A stretch of 64,000 nucleotides of DNA from Domibacillus epiphyticus (GCF_001975785.1 NZ_MSFI01000020.1:79625-143624); one strand, 5' to 3'; numbered from the stretch's first letter, positions 42,130 to 51,824 are shown. The notes: generated from the sequence alone by a model not told the origin. A program made the numbers and translations.

Positions 42130-42293
42130 AAATCAAGTTATGTGGAGAAATTTGAGTAATAATTAATATATGAGAGTAAGGATCATTATAAGAACAATGC
42201 CTAGGATAAAAAAGTTGATTGATATGAGACCCGAGTACATTTCGCTAATTCTTTTAAAAATATGCTACAGTTAAGAAAAAGGAGTTGATCCCT

Positions 42294-42701
42294 ATGAAAA
42301 AATCAGTACGTGTGGTAGGCGCAGTAATCGAAAATGAGGAGCGACATATCCTTTGCGCCCTTCGCTCACCTAATATGACACTTCCTAATCTATGGGAATT
42401 CCCTGGGGGGAAAATCGAACAAAATGAAACACCGGAACAAAGCTTGAAAAGAGAAATCGCAGAGGAACTATCCTGCATAGTAGAGGTGGGAGAAAAGATT
42501 AAAGAGGTTGTTCATGAATATGAAGCGATCATTGTGAATTTGCTGACATACAAATGCTGTATTACAGAAGGTACACCAACTGCCGAAGAACATGCCGAAC
42601 TACGTTGGGTGCCTTTAGCTGAACTGAACAAGCTTGAATGGGCACCCGCGGATATTCCGACGATTGATAAGCTATTATTAGCGGATGAAGTCCATAAATA
42701 A
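42294..42701 (+). CDS. NUDIX hydrolase (MutT/CTP pyrophosphohydrolase-like)
   Basis: A 135-residue NUDIX protein that splits a nucleoside diphosphate-X bond. The NUDIX box is complete at about 38-60: GGKIEQNETPEQS, then REIAEELSC. WEFPGGK before the box is typical of MutT/NudG, which act on oxidised or free (d)NTPs. AAGGAG lies 9 bases before the ATG at 42294. Its last 24 bases overlap the end of the convergent helicase gene, an unusually tight tail-to-tail arrangement that may reflect a functional pair. Confidence 0.9.
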   Translation: MKKSVRVVGAVIENEERHILCALRSPNMTLPNLWEFPGGKIEQNETPEQSLKREIAEELSCIVEVGEKIKEVVHEYEAIIVNLLTYKCCITEGTPTAEEHAELRWVPLAELNKLEWAPADIPTIDKLLLADEVHK

Positions 42702-45700
42702 ATCTTCTGGAAGAGGATTGTGGAGAGACCAAACAATGCTCATTGGTTTGTCACCATTACTGGAGACAAAATTAGCTTCGCCTAAATACATAAATGGTAA
42801 AGTTACACCGTGTAGTTGATCAAATTTTCGAATGAATAAATGAATATGAATATCCTGTTCTTGATGAAGTTGAAAATCCTGTCCGCGTTTTGATTCATGT
42901 GATGTTTGGTTTTGACTTTGCCAATGGAAGGTTGACGGGTCAATAAAATAATCTTTATAAAGTAAATGATCTTCAACGGATTCTGCTTTGTTTAGGTTAA
43001 CGAATAACAAGTAATGATTGTTGACCCGTTGTACACCTTCACGCCATGATCCTTCTGGTTGGGTGGCTTCAAACAACACTATTAAGTCATTTCTTGTATA
43101 GTTTTCATATAAAACAAGCTTATTTTCATTATCAAAAAACGAGGAGGATTGGAAAGTGCGACGGAATTCAATTAATCCGTAATCGATTCTTTCCAGGGCA
43201 TAATTATATTTTTCTTCGTCAGTAAATAGAGAGCGAATCTCATCATTTAAAATAAATGTATCACCTTCAACAATTCCGCATTTTATTCTTTCCATCGAGC
43301 GTAATACTAAGCTTTTATGCGCAGACGAAATAGATTTGGAAAAACTTTTTTCAGCTAAAGAAAATACATTTTGAACAGAGGCTGTCCCTTGTTCAAAAGC
43401 AACTTTTAGTATTAAAAATTCATAAGGCCATTTGAGAGGTAGCTTTTGTTCTAGGTCTTTCATTAATTGCATTAATGGAAGATCTTCCAGCCAGGTTGCT
43501 TCTAACACAGACAGGTCATTCATTTTCTTTTTCGTTTCCAGCCAAGTCTTATATTTATTCAAAAAGAATTTCAAACTTGGTGCGTTTTCTGAATATAAAA
43601 AGTCCATTAATTCTGGGGAGCGGCCAAGTTCATTTTTGAATTGTTGATAAAGTGCTTTTAACATTGCCAATGTGTCCATTCGAATTGACTCAATTTTATC
43701 AAGTAGCTCTTTTTGAGAAACAGGATCAAGATCAATGTACGATCCGCCCGGGAAATCGCTGAATTCGTGCCGTACTTCTAAACGTAATGCATCCCGATCG
43801 AATGCTTGGTGATTCGTTTGACCAGCGAGGGCAAGTGGAATCATAAAAGATTTTTGATAGTTACCAATAAAGTCTAATATGGTGACAAATTCTTTTCCTT
43901 TATATTTACGTAAACCACGACCAATCTGCTGAATAAAAACAGTTGATGATTCGGTCGGGCGTAAAAATAACATCATATTTACTTTTGGGATATCGATCCC
44001 TTCGTTAAAAATATTTACTGTAAAAATGATTTGTAATTCATCGGCTGGGTTTTCGAGTCGAGCAATCATTTTCTGTCTTTCCTCAACTGAATCTTTTCCC
44101 GTTAAATAAACAGTGTGTAATCCTTTTCTATTAAATGATTCACTCATAAACTTTGCGTGTTTTACATTCGCGCAGAAACCGAGACAAACTAATTGGGTAC
44201 CATGATAGCCGTACATATCCATCATGTTGATAATAAAGTCGACGCGTTCCTCATTATTTAGTGCCTCTGCAAGCGAATCTTCTACAAAAAATCCGTTACT
44301 TGTTTTAATTGTCGAATAATCGATGGTTTCATCAGCTATGCCAAAATAATGAAATGGAACGAGTAGCTGCTGTTCTAGTGCTTGACGCAGCCGAACTTCA
44401 TAGACAATATTATGGTCACATAGTGAGAGAACATTACGACCATCCATTCTTTCTGGCGTTGCCGTTAATCCTAGTAAAAACTTAGGCTCAAAATAGTCGA
44501 GTACTTTTTTATACGTGGTTGCTTCTGCGTGATGAAATTCATCGATAATGATGTAATCAAAATCAGCCGGAGAGAACTGTTGTAATGTTGAATCTTTTGA
44601 TAGTGTTTGAATCGTACTGAAAACGAATTGTGAATTCCATTCTTTTTTTGTTCCGGTCAACTTGCCGCACAAGTCAGTTGAATTAAAGACAAATTCAAAG
44701 GTTTGAATCGCATTATCAAGCAACTCTTCACGGTGTGCAATGAATAAAAGTCTTTTTGGTTGAACTTGATGAACATCAAATGCAGCTAAATATGTTTTAC
44801 CGGTTCCTGTTGCAGCAATGATCACTCCTTTATTATTTCCTAGATTCCGTGTGTTTTTTAGGTTCTTTAAAGCTTCTTGTTGCATAGCATTGGGTTGAAA
44901 TTCTGTTTTTTCTTCTGTTGCTATAGTAGGTTCAGCAACCATACCCTTTTGTTTTTGATCCTTGAACCATGAACTGTATGTATCGATAAAATCTTCTGTC
45001 AGTTGGATTGCTTCATCACTTTCCCAAATAGATTGGAATAATGCCGTGGTTTTCTCATAAGCTGGTATGTGATTTGTATCCGGTAATCGAATGTTTAGTT
45101 CGCGACCATTAATAAGGGCTGAATGTGATAAATTTGATGATCCGATTAGAACAGAATTTAAACCTGAATCCCGACCAAATAAGTAAGCTTTTGTATGGAA
45201 TGATTCTTTTTGTGTATGAATTATCTTAACTTCAACGTTAGAAAATTGAAGCAAATGCTGCAGGGCTTTCGGTTCTGTGATTCCTAAATAAGTCGATGTA
45301 ATAATACGAACAGGAACACCACGTTTTTGCAATTCTTGAAGTGGTTTTGTGAGTAGCTGAACGCCAGACATTCTTGTAAAGCTCACCATAAATTCGACAC
45401 GATCCGCCGTGCGCATCTCAAACTTGAGTGTTTTAAAAAAGTTTTTAACGGACTTTTTCTCATTTGTTAACACGTCTGCACGACTTAAAAACAGTTCCTG
45501 TTCCAGGAGAGGTACCGTATCTTCACTGTTGTACGTAATATAAGAAAGTGGTAATTTAAAAGTGGAAAATTCCTTTGAGATAACAGATTCTACCTCTTTG
45601 TTTAATAAAATCATTTCATCATATTTTTCGGATTCTGCAAGTTCTTTAAATCTTCCTTCTAAGGAACGAATTGTTTTTAAGATGAGTGCTTCACTATATT

Positions 45701-45785
45701 CTTTCGGTGTCAAACGCTGTATAAGCTGATTTTTTGGATATAATTTATCTTGTTGGTAAAGTTCCTCTTTCCATCCTTTCTCCAA
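42678..45785 (-). CDS. PLD nuclease-DEAD/DEAH helicase-DUF3427 fusion
   Basis: A ~1035-residue multidomain protein. The N-terminal phospholipase-D-like domain has one HKD motif: His197 and Lys199 in FHTKAYLFG, then GSSN at 215-218. A superfamily 2 helicase core follows with Walker A ATGTGKT (325-331), DEFH (415-418), LTATPE, and motif VI QQIGRGLRKYKGK. The C-terminal ~350 residues match the DUF3427 region that accompanies this architecture. It probably cuts or remodels nucleic acid in an ATP-dependent way. PLD-helicase fusions occur in phage defence systems, but a role here is unproven. The start taken is TTG at 45785, with AAAGGGGGG upstream. The gene looks more A/T-rich than its surroundings, suggesting transfer. 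Confidence 0.85.
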   Translation of the reverse strand: MEKGWKEELYQQDKLYPKNQLIQRLTPKEYSEALILKTIRSLEGRFKELAESEKYDEMILLNKEVESVISKEFSTFKLPLSYITYNSEDTVPLLEQELFLSRADVLTNEKKSVKNFFKTLKFEMRTADRVEFMVSFTRMSGVQLLTKPLQELQKRGVPVRIITSTYLGITEPKALQHLLQFSNVEVKIIHTQKESFHTKAYLFGRDSGLNSVLIGSSNLSHSALINGRELNIRLPDTNHIPAYEKTTALFQSIWESDEAIQLTEDFIDTYSSWFKDQKQKGMVAEPTIATEEKTEFQPNAMQQEALKNLKNTRNLGNNKGVIIAATGTGKTYLAAFDVHQVQPKRLLFIAHREELLDNAIQTFEFVFNSTDLCGKLTGTKKEWNSQFVFSTIQTLSKDSTLQQFSPADFDYIIIDEFHHAEATTYKKVLDYFEPKFLLGLTATPERMDGRNVLSLCDHNIVYEVRLRQALEQQLLVPFHYFGIADETIDYSTIKTSNGFFVEDSLAEALNNEERVDFIINMMDMYGYHGTQLVCLGFCANVKHAKFMSESFNRKGLHTVYLTGKDSVEERQKMIARLENPADELQIIFTVNIFNEGIDIPKVNMMLFLRPTESSTVFIQQIGRGLRKYKGKEFVTILDFIGNYQKSFMIPLALAGQTNHQAFDRDALRLEVRHEFSDFPGGSYIDLDPVSQKELLDKIESIRMDTLAMLKALYQQFKNELGRSPELMDFLYSENAPSLKFFLNKYKTWLETKKKMNDLSVLEATWLEDLPLMQLMKDLEQKLPLKWPYEFLILKVAFEQGTASVQNVFSLAEKSFSKSISSAHKSLVLRSMERIKCGIVEGDTFILNDEIRSLFTDEEKYNYALERIDYGLIEFRRTFQSSSFFDNENKLVLYENYTRNDLIVLFEATQPEGSWREGVQRVNNHYLLFVNLNKAESVEDHLLYKDYFIDPSTFHWQSQNQTSHESKRGQDFQLHQEQDIHIHLFIRKFDQLHGVTLPFMYLGEANFVSSNGDKPMSIVWSLHNPLPEDLFMDFIR

Positions 45786-45973
45786 AATAACCCCCCCTTT
45801 ATTTTTTCTAATATTAATAAAAATTTTACCATGATTTTTTGAATTAACATACATATACAGGACTTATCTGCTATGTGTTTGTTGTACTTTGGGTAAAGTG
45901 AAATAATCATTAACAGAGCAGTTTTTTAGTTTGAAATATTAGAGTAAGATGAAATAGAGAGGGGGGGATCCAA

Positions 45974-46414
45974 TTGTATCCAATCAAACAGGCTTCCAAT
46001 CAGGATGCAGAAGAGATTCTAGCATTGACAAAACTCGCTTACATGTCGGAAGCGGAGATATACAATGACTACACGATCCATCCGTTAACGCAGACGCTTG
46101 AAAAAAAGGAGTCTTTTGAAAGCATCTTGTGCTGAGTGGAAGAGGGAAGATCATCGGGTCGGTCAGAGCATATGAGAAAGAGGGAATCTGCTATATCGGA
46201 AAGTTGATGGTGCAGCCCGCTTATCAAAACAAAGGATTGGGAGACGATTAATGCAAGAAATCGAGAGCCGCTTTCCGGGTGTATCCTATAGCTTTTTACG
46301 GGAAGTAAAAGTGAGAAAAACATTTCATTGTATGAAAAGTTAGGGTATAAGGGATATAAGCAAGAGAAGCTGCCTGTTGAATACACGGCATTTTTATATA
46401 TGAGAAAAGGATAG
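45974..46414 (+). pseudogene. GNAT acetyltransferase pseudogene with three frameshifts
   Basis: Reading from TTG at 45974 (after AGAGGGGGG) gives LYPIKQASNQDAEEI and on to a stop near 46133. The same protein continues in a second frame as GKIIGSVRAYEKEGICYIGK and LMVQPAYQNKGLG, shifts again near 46243 to RRLMQEIESRFPG, and again near 46290 to SKSEKNISLYEKLGYKGY, ending at the TAG at 46412. The joined pieces form a full GNAT domain of about 147 residues including the acetyl-CoA motif Q-x2-G-x-G/R. At least three single-base changes break it, so it is a decayed gene unless the sequence has errors. Confidence 0.85.
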
Positions 46415-46510
46415 CATTTTTGTGGAAATACTATTTAATTAAAGAATACAGGAAAATGATGCCCAATGTTTTAACCAATTTGTATTAAACATGGCGTGAG
46501 GAGAAAAACA

Positions 46511-47113
46511 ATGAATGACTACGAGTATGATCAATTAATGTCGATTCAAACAACGGGCGATCAGTACGGTTTCCCTTCTCTATCTCATTATCACCGCTAT
46601 GAGCCAACACCGTATAAGGGGCTGGAGCAGTTATTTTCCCGCTGTGAATTGGCGGCGGAAGATGGATTTGTCGATGTCGGATGCGGGAAGGGCCGGGTTG
46701 CTTTTTATGTGCACTGCCGTTTTCAGGCGTCTGTTGTGGGAATTGAAATGAATCCTGCTTTTTATGAAGACTCGCTCCAAAACAAAGCGGGTTATTTAAG
46801 AAAAATGAAACGGAAAAGAGGAACGGTCGATTTTCAGCGTGTGCTGGCGCAGGACTACGAGGTGCAGCCGCATGACAATGTTTTTTACTTTTTCAATCCT
46901 TTTTCAGTGCAGATCTTCATGAGTGTTATTCAGCGGATTCTTTTATCTGTTGAGCAATCATCACGGCAAGTAACGCTTATTTTATATTATCCGTCAGAGG
47001 AGTATATGTATTTTTTGCAGAATCAGACTGTGTTTGAATTAGTGGACGAAATCCGGATCGAAGGGCTGTATGAACGGAATGAAAATGAACGATTCCTGAT
47101 TTTTCAGCTATAA
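46511..47113 (+). CDS. Class I SAM-dependent methyltransferase
   Basis: A 200-residue Rossmann-fold methyltransferase. The SAM-binding motif I is FVDVGCGKGRVAFYVH (about 56-71), with acidic GIEMNPAFYED after strand 2 and an AQDYEV-FYFFNPFS segment for motif IV. Substrate is unknown. It is preceded by GAGGAG 6 bases before the ATG at 46511 and followed at 36 bases by a small gene that may share the transcript. Confidence 0.85.
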   Translation: MNDYEYDQLMSIQTTGDQYGFPSLSHYHRYEPTPYKGLEQLFSRCELAAEDGFVDVGCGKGRVAFYVHCRFQASVVGIEMNPAFYEDSLQNKAGYLRKMKRKRGTVDFQRVLAQDYEVQPHDNVFYFFNPFSVQIFMSVIQRILLSVEQSSRQVTLILYYPSEEYMYFLQNQTVFELVDEIRIEGLYERNENERFLIFQL

Positions 47114-47149
47114 TAAACGAATAAACTAAAAGAAAAGGGGAAGATGTAC

Positions 47150-47380
47150 ATGAGTGAATGCAAACTCGATCATTCAAATGAAGATGTTGTGAAAAAGCTT
47201 GAAAGCCAGCAGGCGTTTCTGCCGGCAGATTTATACGAAAAACTCCAGCAATATCTGCAGCAGGACCATACGCAGGATATGTTAAACGAGCTGTTTCATT
47301 TACTGAAAAAATATGATCTTTCTTCAGCAGAAGAGCAGGAAGCACGAAAGAAGCGGCTAATGCTTATCTTGAACAACTGA
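47150..47380 (+). CDS. Small conserved-type protein of unknown function
   Basis: A 76-residue acidic, helical protein (ADLYEKLQQYLQQ, then ELFHLLKKYDLSSAEEQEA) with no membrane segment. I do not recognise a named family with confidence. AAAAGGGGAAG precedes the ATG at 47150 at usable spacing. It is probably cotranscribed with the methyltransferase 36 bases upstream. Confidence 0.68.
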   Translation: MSECKLDHSNEDVVKKLESQQAFLPADLYEKLQQYLQQDHTQDMLNELFHLLKKYDLSSAEEQEARKKRLMLILNN

Positions 47381-47509
47381 TAAAAGTCTGGAACAGGGCA
47401 GCACCCGTTACAAAAAATGATAAGCAGCGGCCTTCTCTTGACATTGGATCGGGGAAAGGCCGTTACGTTTCTCTTGAAAGTGATCATAGCACTGATAAAG
47501 GGAGAGATC

Positions 47510-48073
47510 ATGATGAGGACGGAAAAAGAAAAAATGGTGAATGGTGAACTCTATCATGCAGCAGATCCTGAGTTGATGAATGACCGTGTAAATGCACGAA
47601 AACTCACCAGGCTATATAATCAAACGTTAGAAACAGAAAACACGAAACGGACTGTTCTTTTAAAAGAACTTTTCGGCTCAACTGGCGAAAATATATATAT
47701 TGAACCGACTTTCCGCTGTGATTATGGTTACAATATTCATGCTGGAGAAAATTTTTATGCGAACTTTGACTGTATTATTCTAGATGTATGTGAAGTGCGA
47801 ATCGGGGACAACTGCTTCATGGCACCGGGTGTACATATATATACTGCCGCACACTCTCTCGATCCATATGAACGAATTTCGGGGGCGGAATACGGAAAAC
47901 CAGTCACGATCGGTAACAATGTATGGATCGGTGGAGGGGCTATTATTAACCCGGGTATTCAAATTGGTGATAATGTCGTCATAGCATCTGGTGCTGTTGT
48001 CACAAAAGATGTACCTGATCATGTCGTTGTTGGAGGTAATCCAGCTAAAATAATAAAACAGCTGGAATTATAA
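47510..48073 (+). CDS. Maltose/galactoside O-acetyltransferase-type hexapeptide protein
   Basis: A 187-residue left-handed beta-helix acetyltransferase of the Maa/LacA group, which acetylates sugars at the 6-hydroxyl with acetyl-CoA. The N-terminal [20 protein letters not shown] is the family mac domain. Hexapeptide repeats run from about 68 to 180, and the catalytic histidine is His115 in [14 protein letters not shown] lies 5 bases before the first ATG (47510); the second ATG at 47513 is equally possible. Role is thought to be detoxification of surplus sugars. Confidence 0.92.
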   Translation: MMRTEKEKMVNGELYHAADPELMNDRVNARKLTRLYNQTLETENTKRTVLLKELFGSTGENIYIEPTFRCDYGYNIHAGENFYANFDCIILDVCEVRIGDNCFMAPGVHIYTAAHSLDPYERISGAEYGKPVTIGNNVWIGGGAIINPGIQIGDNVVIASGAVVTKDVPDHVVVGGNPAKIIKQLEL

Positions 48074-48103
48074 TTAATTTTTTTCTTCCGTCGCCAAAAA
48101 ACA

Positions 48104-48141
48104 AAAAAACGGCCCACTAACTGAGTGGCCGTTCTTTTTTT
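48104..48141. terminator. Bidirectional terminator between maa and the HAD gene
   Basis: AACGGCCCAC pairs with GTGGCCGTT (one bulge) around a 7-base loop, flanked by A and T runs. Confidence 0.85.
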
Positions 48142-48143
48142 GT

Positions 48144-48923
48144 TTAGTCGAGCAGTCCGACCATTTTTAGACCGTTTAAGATACCGTCTTCATCTACGTT
48201 GGTCGTAATGTGTTTTGCGGCATTTTTTGCGTCCTCATGGCCGTCTCCCATTGCGACACTGTTGACGACTGTTTTCAGCATTTCAACGTCATTCAAGCCG
48301 TCGCCAAATGCGTAAATATCTTCAGGAGCAATCCCGAGCTGGCCGATGATTTTTTGGATGCCTTTGGCTTTGGTGCCTCCAGCTGGAACGATATCACAGG
48401 AAACCGGATGCCAGCGGACGAAATCAAATTCGGGGAATTGCTCTTCGTACAATTTATCTTCAGGATCTTTACAGAATAACAGCGATTGATACAGTTCCCG
48501 TCCTTCATGATAATTCGGATCGTGAGCAGGGAAATGATTAATTTTTAAAGAATCGATACCGGCCGTCACGTCTTCGTGATCTGGCGTGTTCACTTTCATG
48601 TCTTCATGATCCATGTACACAATTGGGTGATTGCGTCCCACTGCAACCTCGGTCAACTTCAATAAGGCTTCCTTGTTGAGCGGGTTTTTGTAAAGAGGTT
48701 TTCCTTTAAAAACAACGTATTGTCCGTTGTAGCTGACAAATGTCTCAATATCAAGTTCTTTGCGCAAGTCTGCAAACATGAACGGCGCGCGGCCTGTTGC
48801 AATTGCAACTTCATGGCCAATTTCCTGAAGGTCGCGGATGGCTTGTTTTGTAGAAGCCGGCAGTTTTTTATCGTGATCATAAAGGGTACCGTCTATATCG
48901 AAAAAAATGATTTTCTGTGCCAT
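48144..48923 (-). CDS. Cof-type HAD-IIB phosphatase
   Basis: A 259-residue HAD phosphatase with type IIB cap. Motif I is FFDIDGTLYD (nucleophile Asp9, acid/base Asp11), motif II is ATGRAP, the lysine is in GTKAKGIQK and motif IV is FGDGLNDVEML. Cof-type enzymes dephosphorylate sugar phosphates, FMN or pyridoxal phosphate; the substrate is unknown. It is similar to B. subtilis YkrA-type proteins. AAAAGGAG lies 6 bases before the ATG. Confidence 0.92.
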   Translation of the reverse strand: MAQKIIFFDIDGTLYDHDKKLPASTKQAIRDLQEIGHEVAIATGRAPFMFADLRKELDIETFVSYNGQYVVFKGKPLYKNPLNKEALLKLTEVAVGRNHPIVYMDHEDMKVNTPDHEDVTAGIDSLKINHFPAHDPNYHEGRELYQSLLFCKDPEDKLYEEQFPEFDFVRWHPVSCDIVPAGGTKAKGIQKIIGQLGIAPEDIYAFGDGLNDVEMLKTVVNSVAMGDGHEDAKNAAKHITTNVDEDGILNGLKMVGLLD

Positions 48924-49039
48924 GTAAATCTCCTTTTCATCTATTGTGAAATGCTGCTTTTCTCTATGTTATCAAACAACGGGCAGATTAAACAAATAGG
49001 CGGTTCTTTATCGCCGGGAAATACAAAACGGCTCGCTGA

Positions 49040-49912
49040 CTAGCGGCCGTTCGGTTCAATATGAATATGGGTGGCGCGTATGTTGTGTTCCTGCAATAGA
49101 GCTTCTTCAACATATTCTGTAATATCATGACTTTCGACGACGTTGAGATCCGGATCGACTAAAATAACGACATCGACGAATGTGACATTGCCGTGCGATC
49201 GCGCTTTAATACTGGGCACGCCGCGAACACCGGGTACTTTTTCAACAGAGTACTGTATATCTCGGATTTTATTCAAGTCAAACGCATCTGTCAGTGAGAG
49301 TGACGCTTCCGAGAAAATCCCCCAGGCTGTTTTGAAAATGATCAGTCCGACAGCAAAAGCGGTTAAGGTGTCAAGCCACTCAACGCCCAGTCTTGAACCG
49401 ATAATACCGATAAATGCCCCGATACTTACGAGCGCATCCGCACGGTTGTCCTGCGCTGCCGCCATGATGGACTGGCTGTTGATTTTTTTTGCCAGCCTTG
49501 AATTGTACATATACACACCGTACATAATCGCTGCAGAGAAAATGGCCGTCCACGCGGTGATCATATCCGGCGTTTCATGATTGGCTTGAAAAAATGACGT
49601 TCCGGCTGAAATGAGGACCTGGATGGCAACGGATGCCATGATGAAAGCGGCAATGAGCGACGCGACGGTTTCAGCACGAAAATGACCGTAACGGTGATTT
49701 TCGTCCGGCGGCTTACGGGCAATTTTTAAACCGATTAATATTGCGATGGAAGCGATAATGTCGGTTGAATTGTTTAGCCCGTCTGCTTTTAATGCTGCCG
49801 AAGCCCCGATCCAGCCGACGGTTAGTTTAATTGTAGAGAGAAACAGGTAGGCGATGATGCTGATCCAGGCGCCCCGTTCTCCTTTTTTAATATCATCATA
49901 AGCATTTTCCAC
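49040..49912 (-). CDS. Cation diffusion facilitator metal exporter
   Basis: A 290-residue CDF protein with six membrane segments (about 15-205) and a cytosolic C-terminal domain (about 210-290) containing the usual His/Asp metal sites. Site A residues are in ADGLNNSTDII (helix 2) and DNRADALVSIG (helix 5). Family members export zinc, manganese or iron(II) in exchange for protons; the D-D/D-D pattern of these motifs fits manganese exporters such as MneP. The frame is open to 50014, but GGAGGAAA lies before the GTG at 49912, which gives the usual family N-terminus. Confidence 0.88.
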   Translation of the reverse strand: MENAYDDIKKGERGAWISIIAYLFLSTIKLTVGWIGASAALKADGLNNSTDIIASIAILIGLKIARKPPDENHRYGHFRAETVASLIAAFIMASVAIQVLISAGTSFFQANHETPDMITAWTAIFSAAIMYGVYMYNSRLAKKINSQSIMAAAQDNRADALVSIGAFIGIIGSRLGVEWLDTLTAFAVGLIIFKTAWGIFSEASLSLTDAFDLNKIRDIQYSVEKVPGVRGVPSIKARSHGNVTFVDVVILVDPDLNVVESHDITEYVEEALLQEHNIRATHIHIEPNGR

Positions 49913-50091
49913 GTGATGGTTTCCTCCAGTAAAAAATATTATAACCATCATAACAGCAGCTATTCGGGTGGGTCTACGGCAACAAGATTGCAGCAGGCAT
50001 AACAAGTTGCCCATGCGCTACAAATCGACTTCAATCGGGTGTAATATCACCTAGTTTGATGGGGGTGTTTTTGCATTTGATATGAAACAAA

Positions 50092-50118
50092 AAATCCCGC
50101 CATTAACCGGCGGGATTT
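50092..50118 (-). terminator. Terminator of the SLH-protein gene
   Basis: Perfect 10-bp stem AAATCCCGCC/GGCGGGATTT with a 7-base loop; T-rich tail on the minus strand. Confidence 0.9.
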
Positions 50119-50122
50119 CGAA

Positions 50123-51097
50123 TTATTTATAGTAGCTCCATGCATGTTCATAGTCAAGTGTTAGATTTTGCAGAGCAGGACGCTGCTTCACTTCGGTCCG
50201 TGCAAAGTACACTGTAACTGTTTTTTGCTGGTTTGGATTGATGACAACACCTTGCATTAACCGTGGAGAAGGCATGTCAGCAACAACGGTGTTGCCCGCA
50301 TATAGCGTATACTCGCCTTTAATGTTAAACACTTTATTTTGTGAATTATTGTAGACGGTCAGCGTCATTTTAATACGGCCGTCTGACTCGTATGAGGCAC
50401 CTTTAATGTCTACTTGAACGCCGGTCCGGAATTTTGCTTCGAGTGCACGTGCAACAAAGACGGAAAACTCAGTACGGTTTATTACGCTGTTTGGCTTAAA
50501 GTAGCCGTTGCTGCCGCCTGCAATGCCTGCGCTGCCAAGAGTAGATACATAGTCATAAAACCAGTCAGTCCGTTTCACATCTTTAAATGTAACGATGTAC
50601 GTAGGCTCAAGTCCAAAACTTTCTGCTATAATTTTTGCCATTTGCGAGCGCTTCAATTTAGCGGATGGATTAAAGTACTTTGCTTTACTGAAAACACCGT
50701 ATTTTGTTAAAACGGCTATGGACTTATAAGCAGGATGAGACGTCGGAATGTCGCGGAATCCTGGATTCGGTGCCGATTCATTTTGAATGTCGAGCGCTTT
50801 TGCTAAAATAATTGCGGCATGTTCGCGCTTTACAGCGTCTTTAACGCCAAAATGTCCATTTTTATATCCACTGATAATACCACTTTGCACCAAGTAATCA
50901 ATTTCTTCTTTTGCCCAGAAGTTCGATGGTACATCACGAAACTTTTTGGCGGCGGCACTTATTGTTGCATCAGTGGCTTGAACCGCTGTTCCTGAAGATG
51001 TGCCCTGAAGCTCTGATGCTGAAGCCTGGTCAGCAATGGGGATCAAGAGGATAGCGGATAAAAGTATTGCAAATAAGCCTTTCCATTTCTTCTCCAT
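50123..51097 (-). CDS. Secreted SLH-domain protein
   Basis: A 324-residue exported protein with a signal peptide (residues 1-29, cleavage likely after ADQASAS) and three S-layer homology domains (about 52-95, 115-160 and 175-220). The repeats begin FRDVPSNFWAKEEIDYLVQ, FRDIPTSHPAYKSI and FKDVKRTDWFYDYV. SLH domains bind pyruvylated secondary cell wall polymer and anchor proteins to the cell surface. The last ~100 residues form a beta-rich region (IKMTLTVYNNSQNKVFNIKG) of unknown role. GAGGTGCAAGA precedes the ATG. Confidence 0.9.
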   Translation of the reverse strand: MEKKWKGLFAILLSAILLIPIADQASASELQGTSSGTAVQATDATISAAAKKFRDVPSNFWAKEEIDYLVQSGIISGYKNGHFGVKDAVKREHAAIILAKALDIQNESAPNPGFRDIPTSHPAYKSIAVLTKYGVFSKAKYFNPSAKLKRSQMAKIIAESFGLEPTYIVTFKDVKRTDWFYDYVSTLGSAGIAGGSNGYFKPNSVINRTEFSVFVARALEAKFRTGVQVDIKGASYESDGRIKMTLTVYNNSQNKVFNIKGEYTLYAGNTVVADMPSPRLMQGVVINPNQQKTVTVYFARTEVKQRPALQNLTLDYEHAWSYYK

Positions 51098-51215
51098 TCT
51101 TGCACCTCTTTTTTTTAAAATTTATTCCTACTGATACATATATTAACAATATAGAAATAAATTGCATATAGTCAAGATTAAAATAAGAAAAAAACACTAG
51201 ATTCATATGTGAATA

Positions 51216-51689
51216 TTATACTGCTTCTTCTGCTGCTTCGCTCTGCTTATCTGCAAGACGCCAGTAGAGATGACGGTATTTTTCTTCAAGCGTGACAGTG
51301 ATTCGGAACTCGTTTTTGTCGAGCCTGACTTTGTGGTCCCGCGCCCATTGCAAAATGGTCCGAAAAGCGAACGGTATTTCCTGTTCGCTGCCGAAAAACT
51401 CAAGAAGTACATATGATCCGGCTGGAACAGTCAAACTTGTCATGCCTGTGGGAATGATATCAATTTGAGTGACTTCCATTCCGATACAATGTGTGTAAAG
51501 CTGGCCGGCCCGTTTTAAACAAATATCAAGCAGATGACTATCTGTCTGACCAGGAATCTGGCTTGCTTTCTCCAAAAAACGCGCCGTCCATTCCGGCCGC
51601 ATCTCGGCTATTTCTTCCTGAGTCCCGCTCAATTCAAAACCAACGACCGTTACATTGCGCACATTAATAATTTTCGGCATCACGTTCAA
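51216..51689 (-). CDS. GyrI-like/AraC effector-binding-type protein, uncertain
   Basis: A 157-residue soluble protein. VTVVGFELSGTQEEI at the start and the later ITQIDIIPTG-type and TVPAGSYVLLEFFGS segments resemble GyrI-like small-molecule-binding domains (the effector domain of AraC/BmrR-type proteins). No DNA-binding domain is attached. The assignment rests on this pattern only. TTG at 51689 is 4 bases after GGAG; an ATG at 51680 is an alternative. It is divergent from the methyltransferase gene at 51825. Confidence 0.65.
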   Translation of the reverse strand: MNVMPKIINVRNVTVVGFELSGTQEEIAEMRPEWTARFLEKASQIPGQTDSHLLDICLKRAGQLYTHCIGMEVTQIDIIPTGMTSLTVPAGSYVLLEFFGSEQEIPFAFRTILQWARDHKVRLDKNEFRITVTLEEKYRHLYWRLADKQSEAAEEAV

Positions 51690-51824
51690 TCAGCTCCTTT
51701 TACTTATTTCTTTTCCCGGTTGTTTGTGTTTTCACACCGGTCTGTTCGGGAATATGGTTATAAAAATCGTGATCAACATACATAGAAATACGTAAGAGGA
51801 TGAATGGTCTGAGGAGGAAAATAA

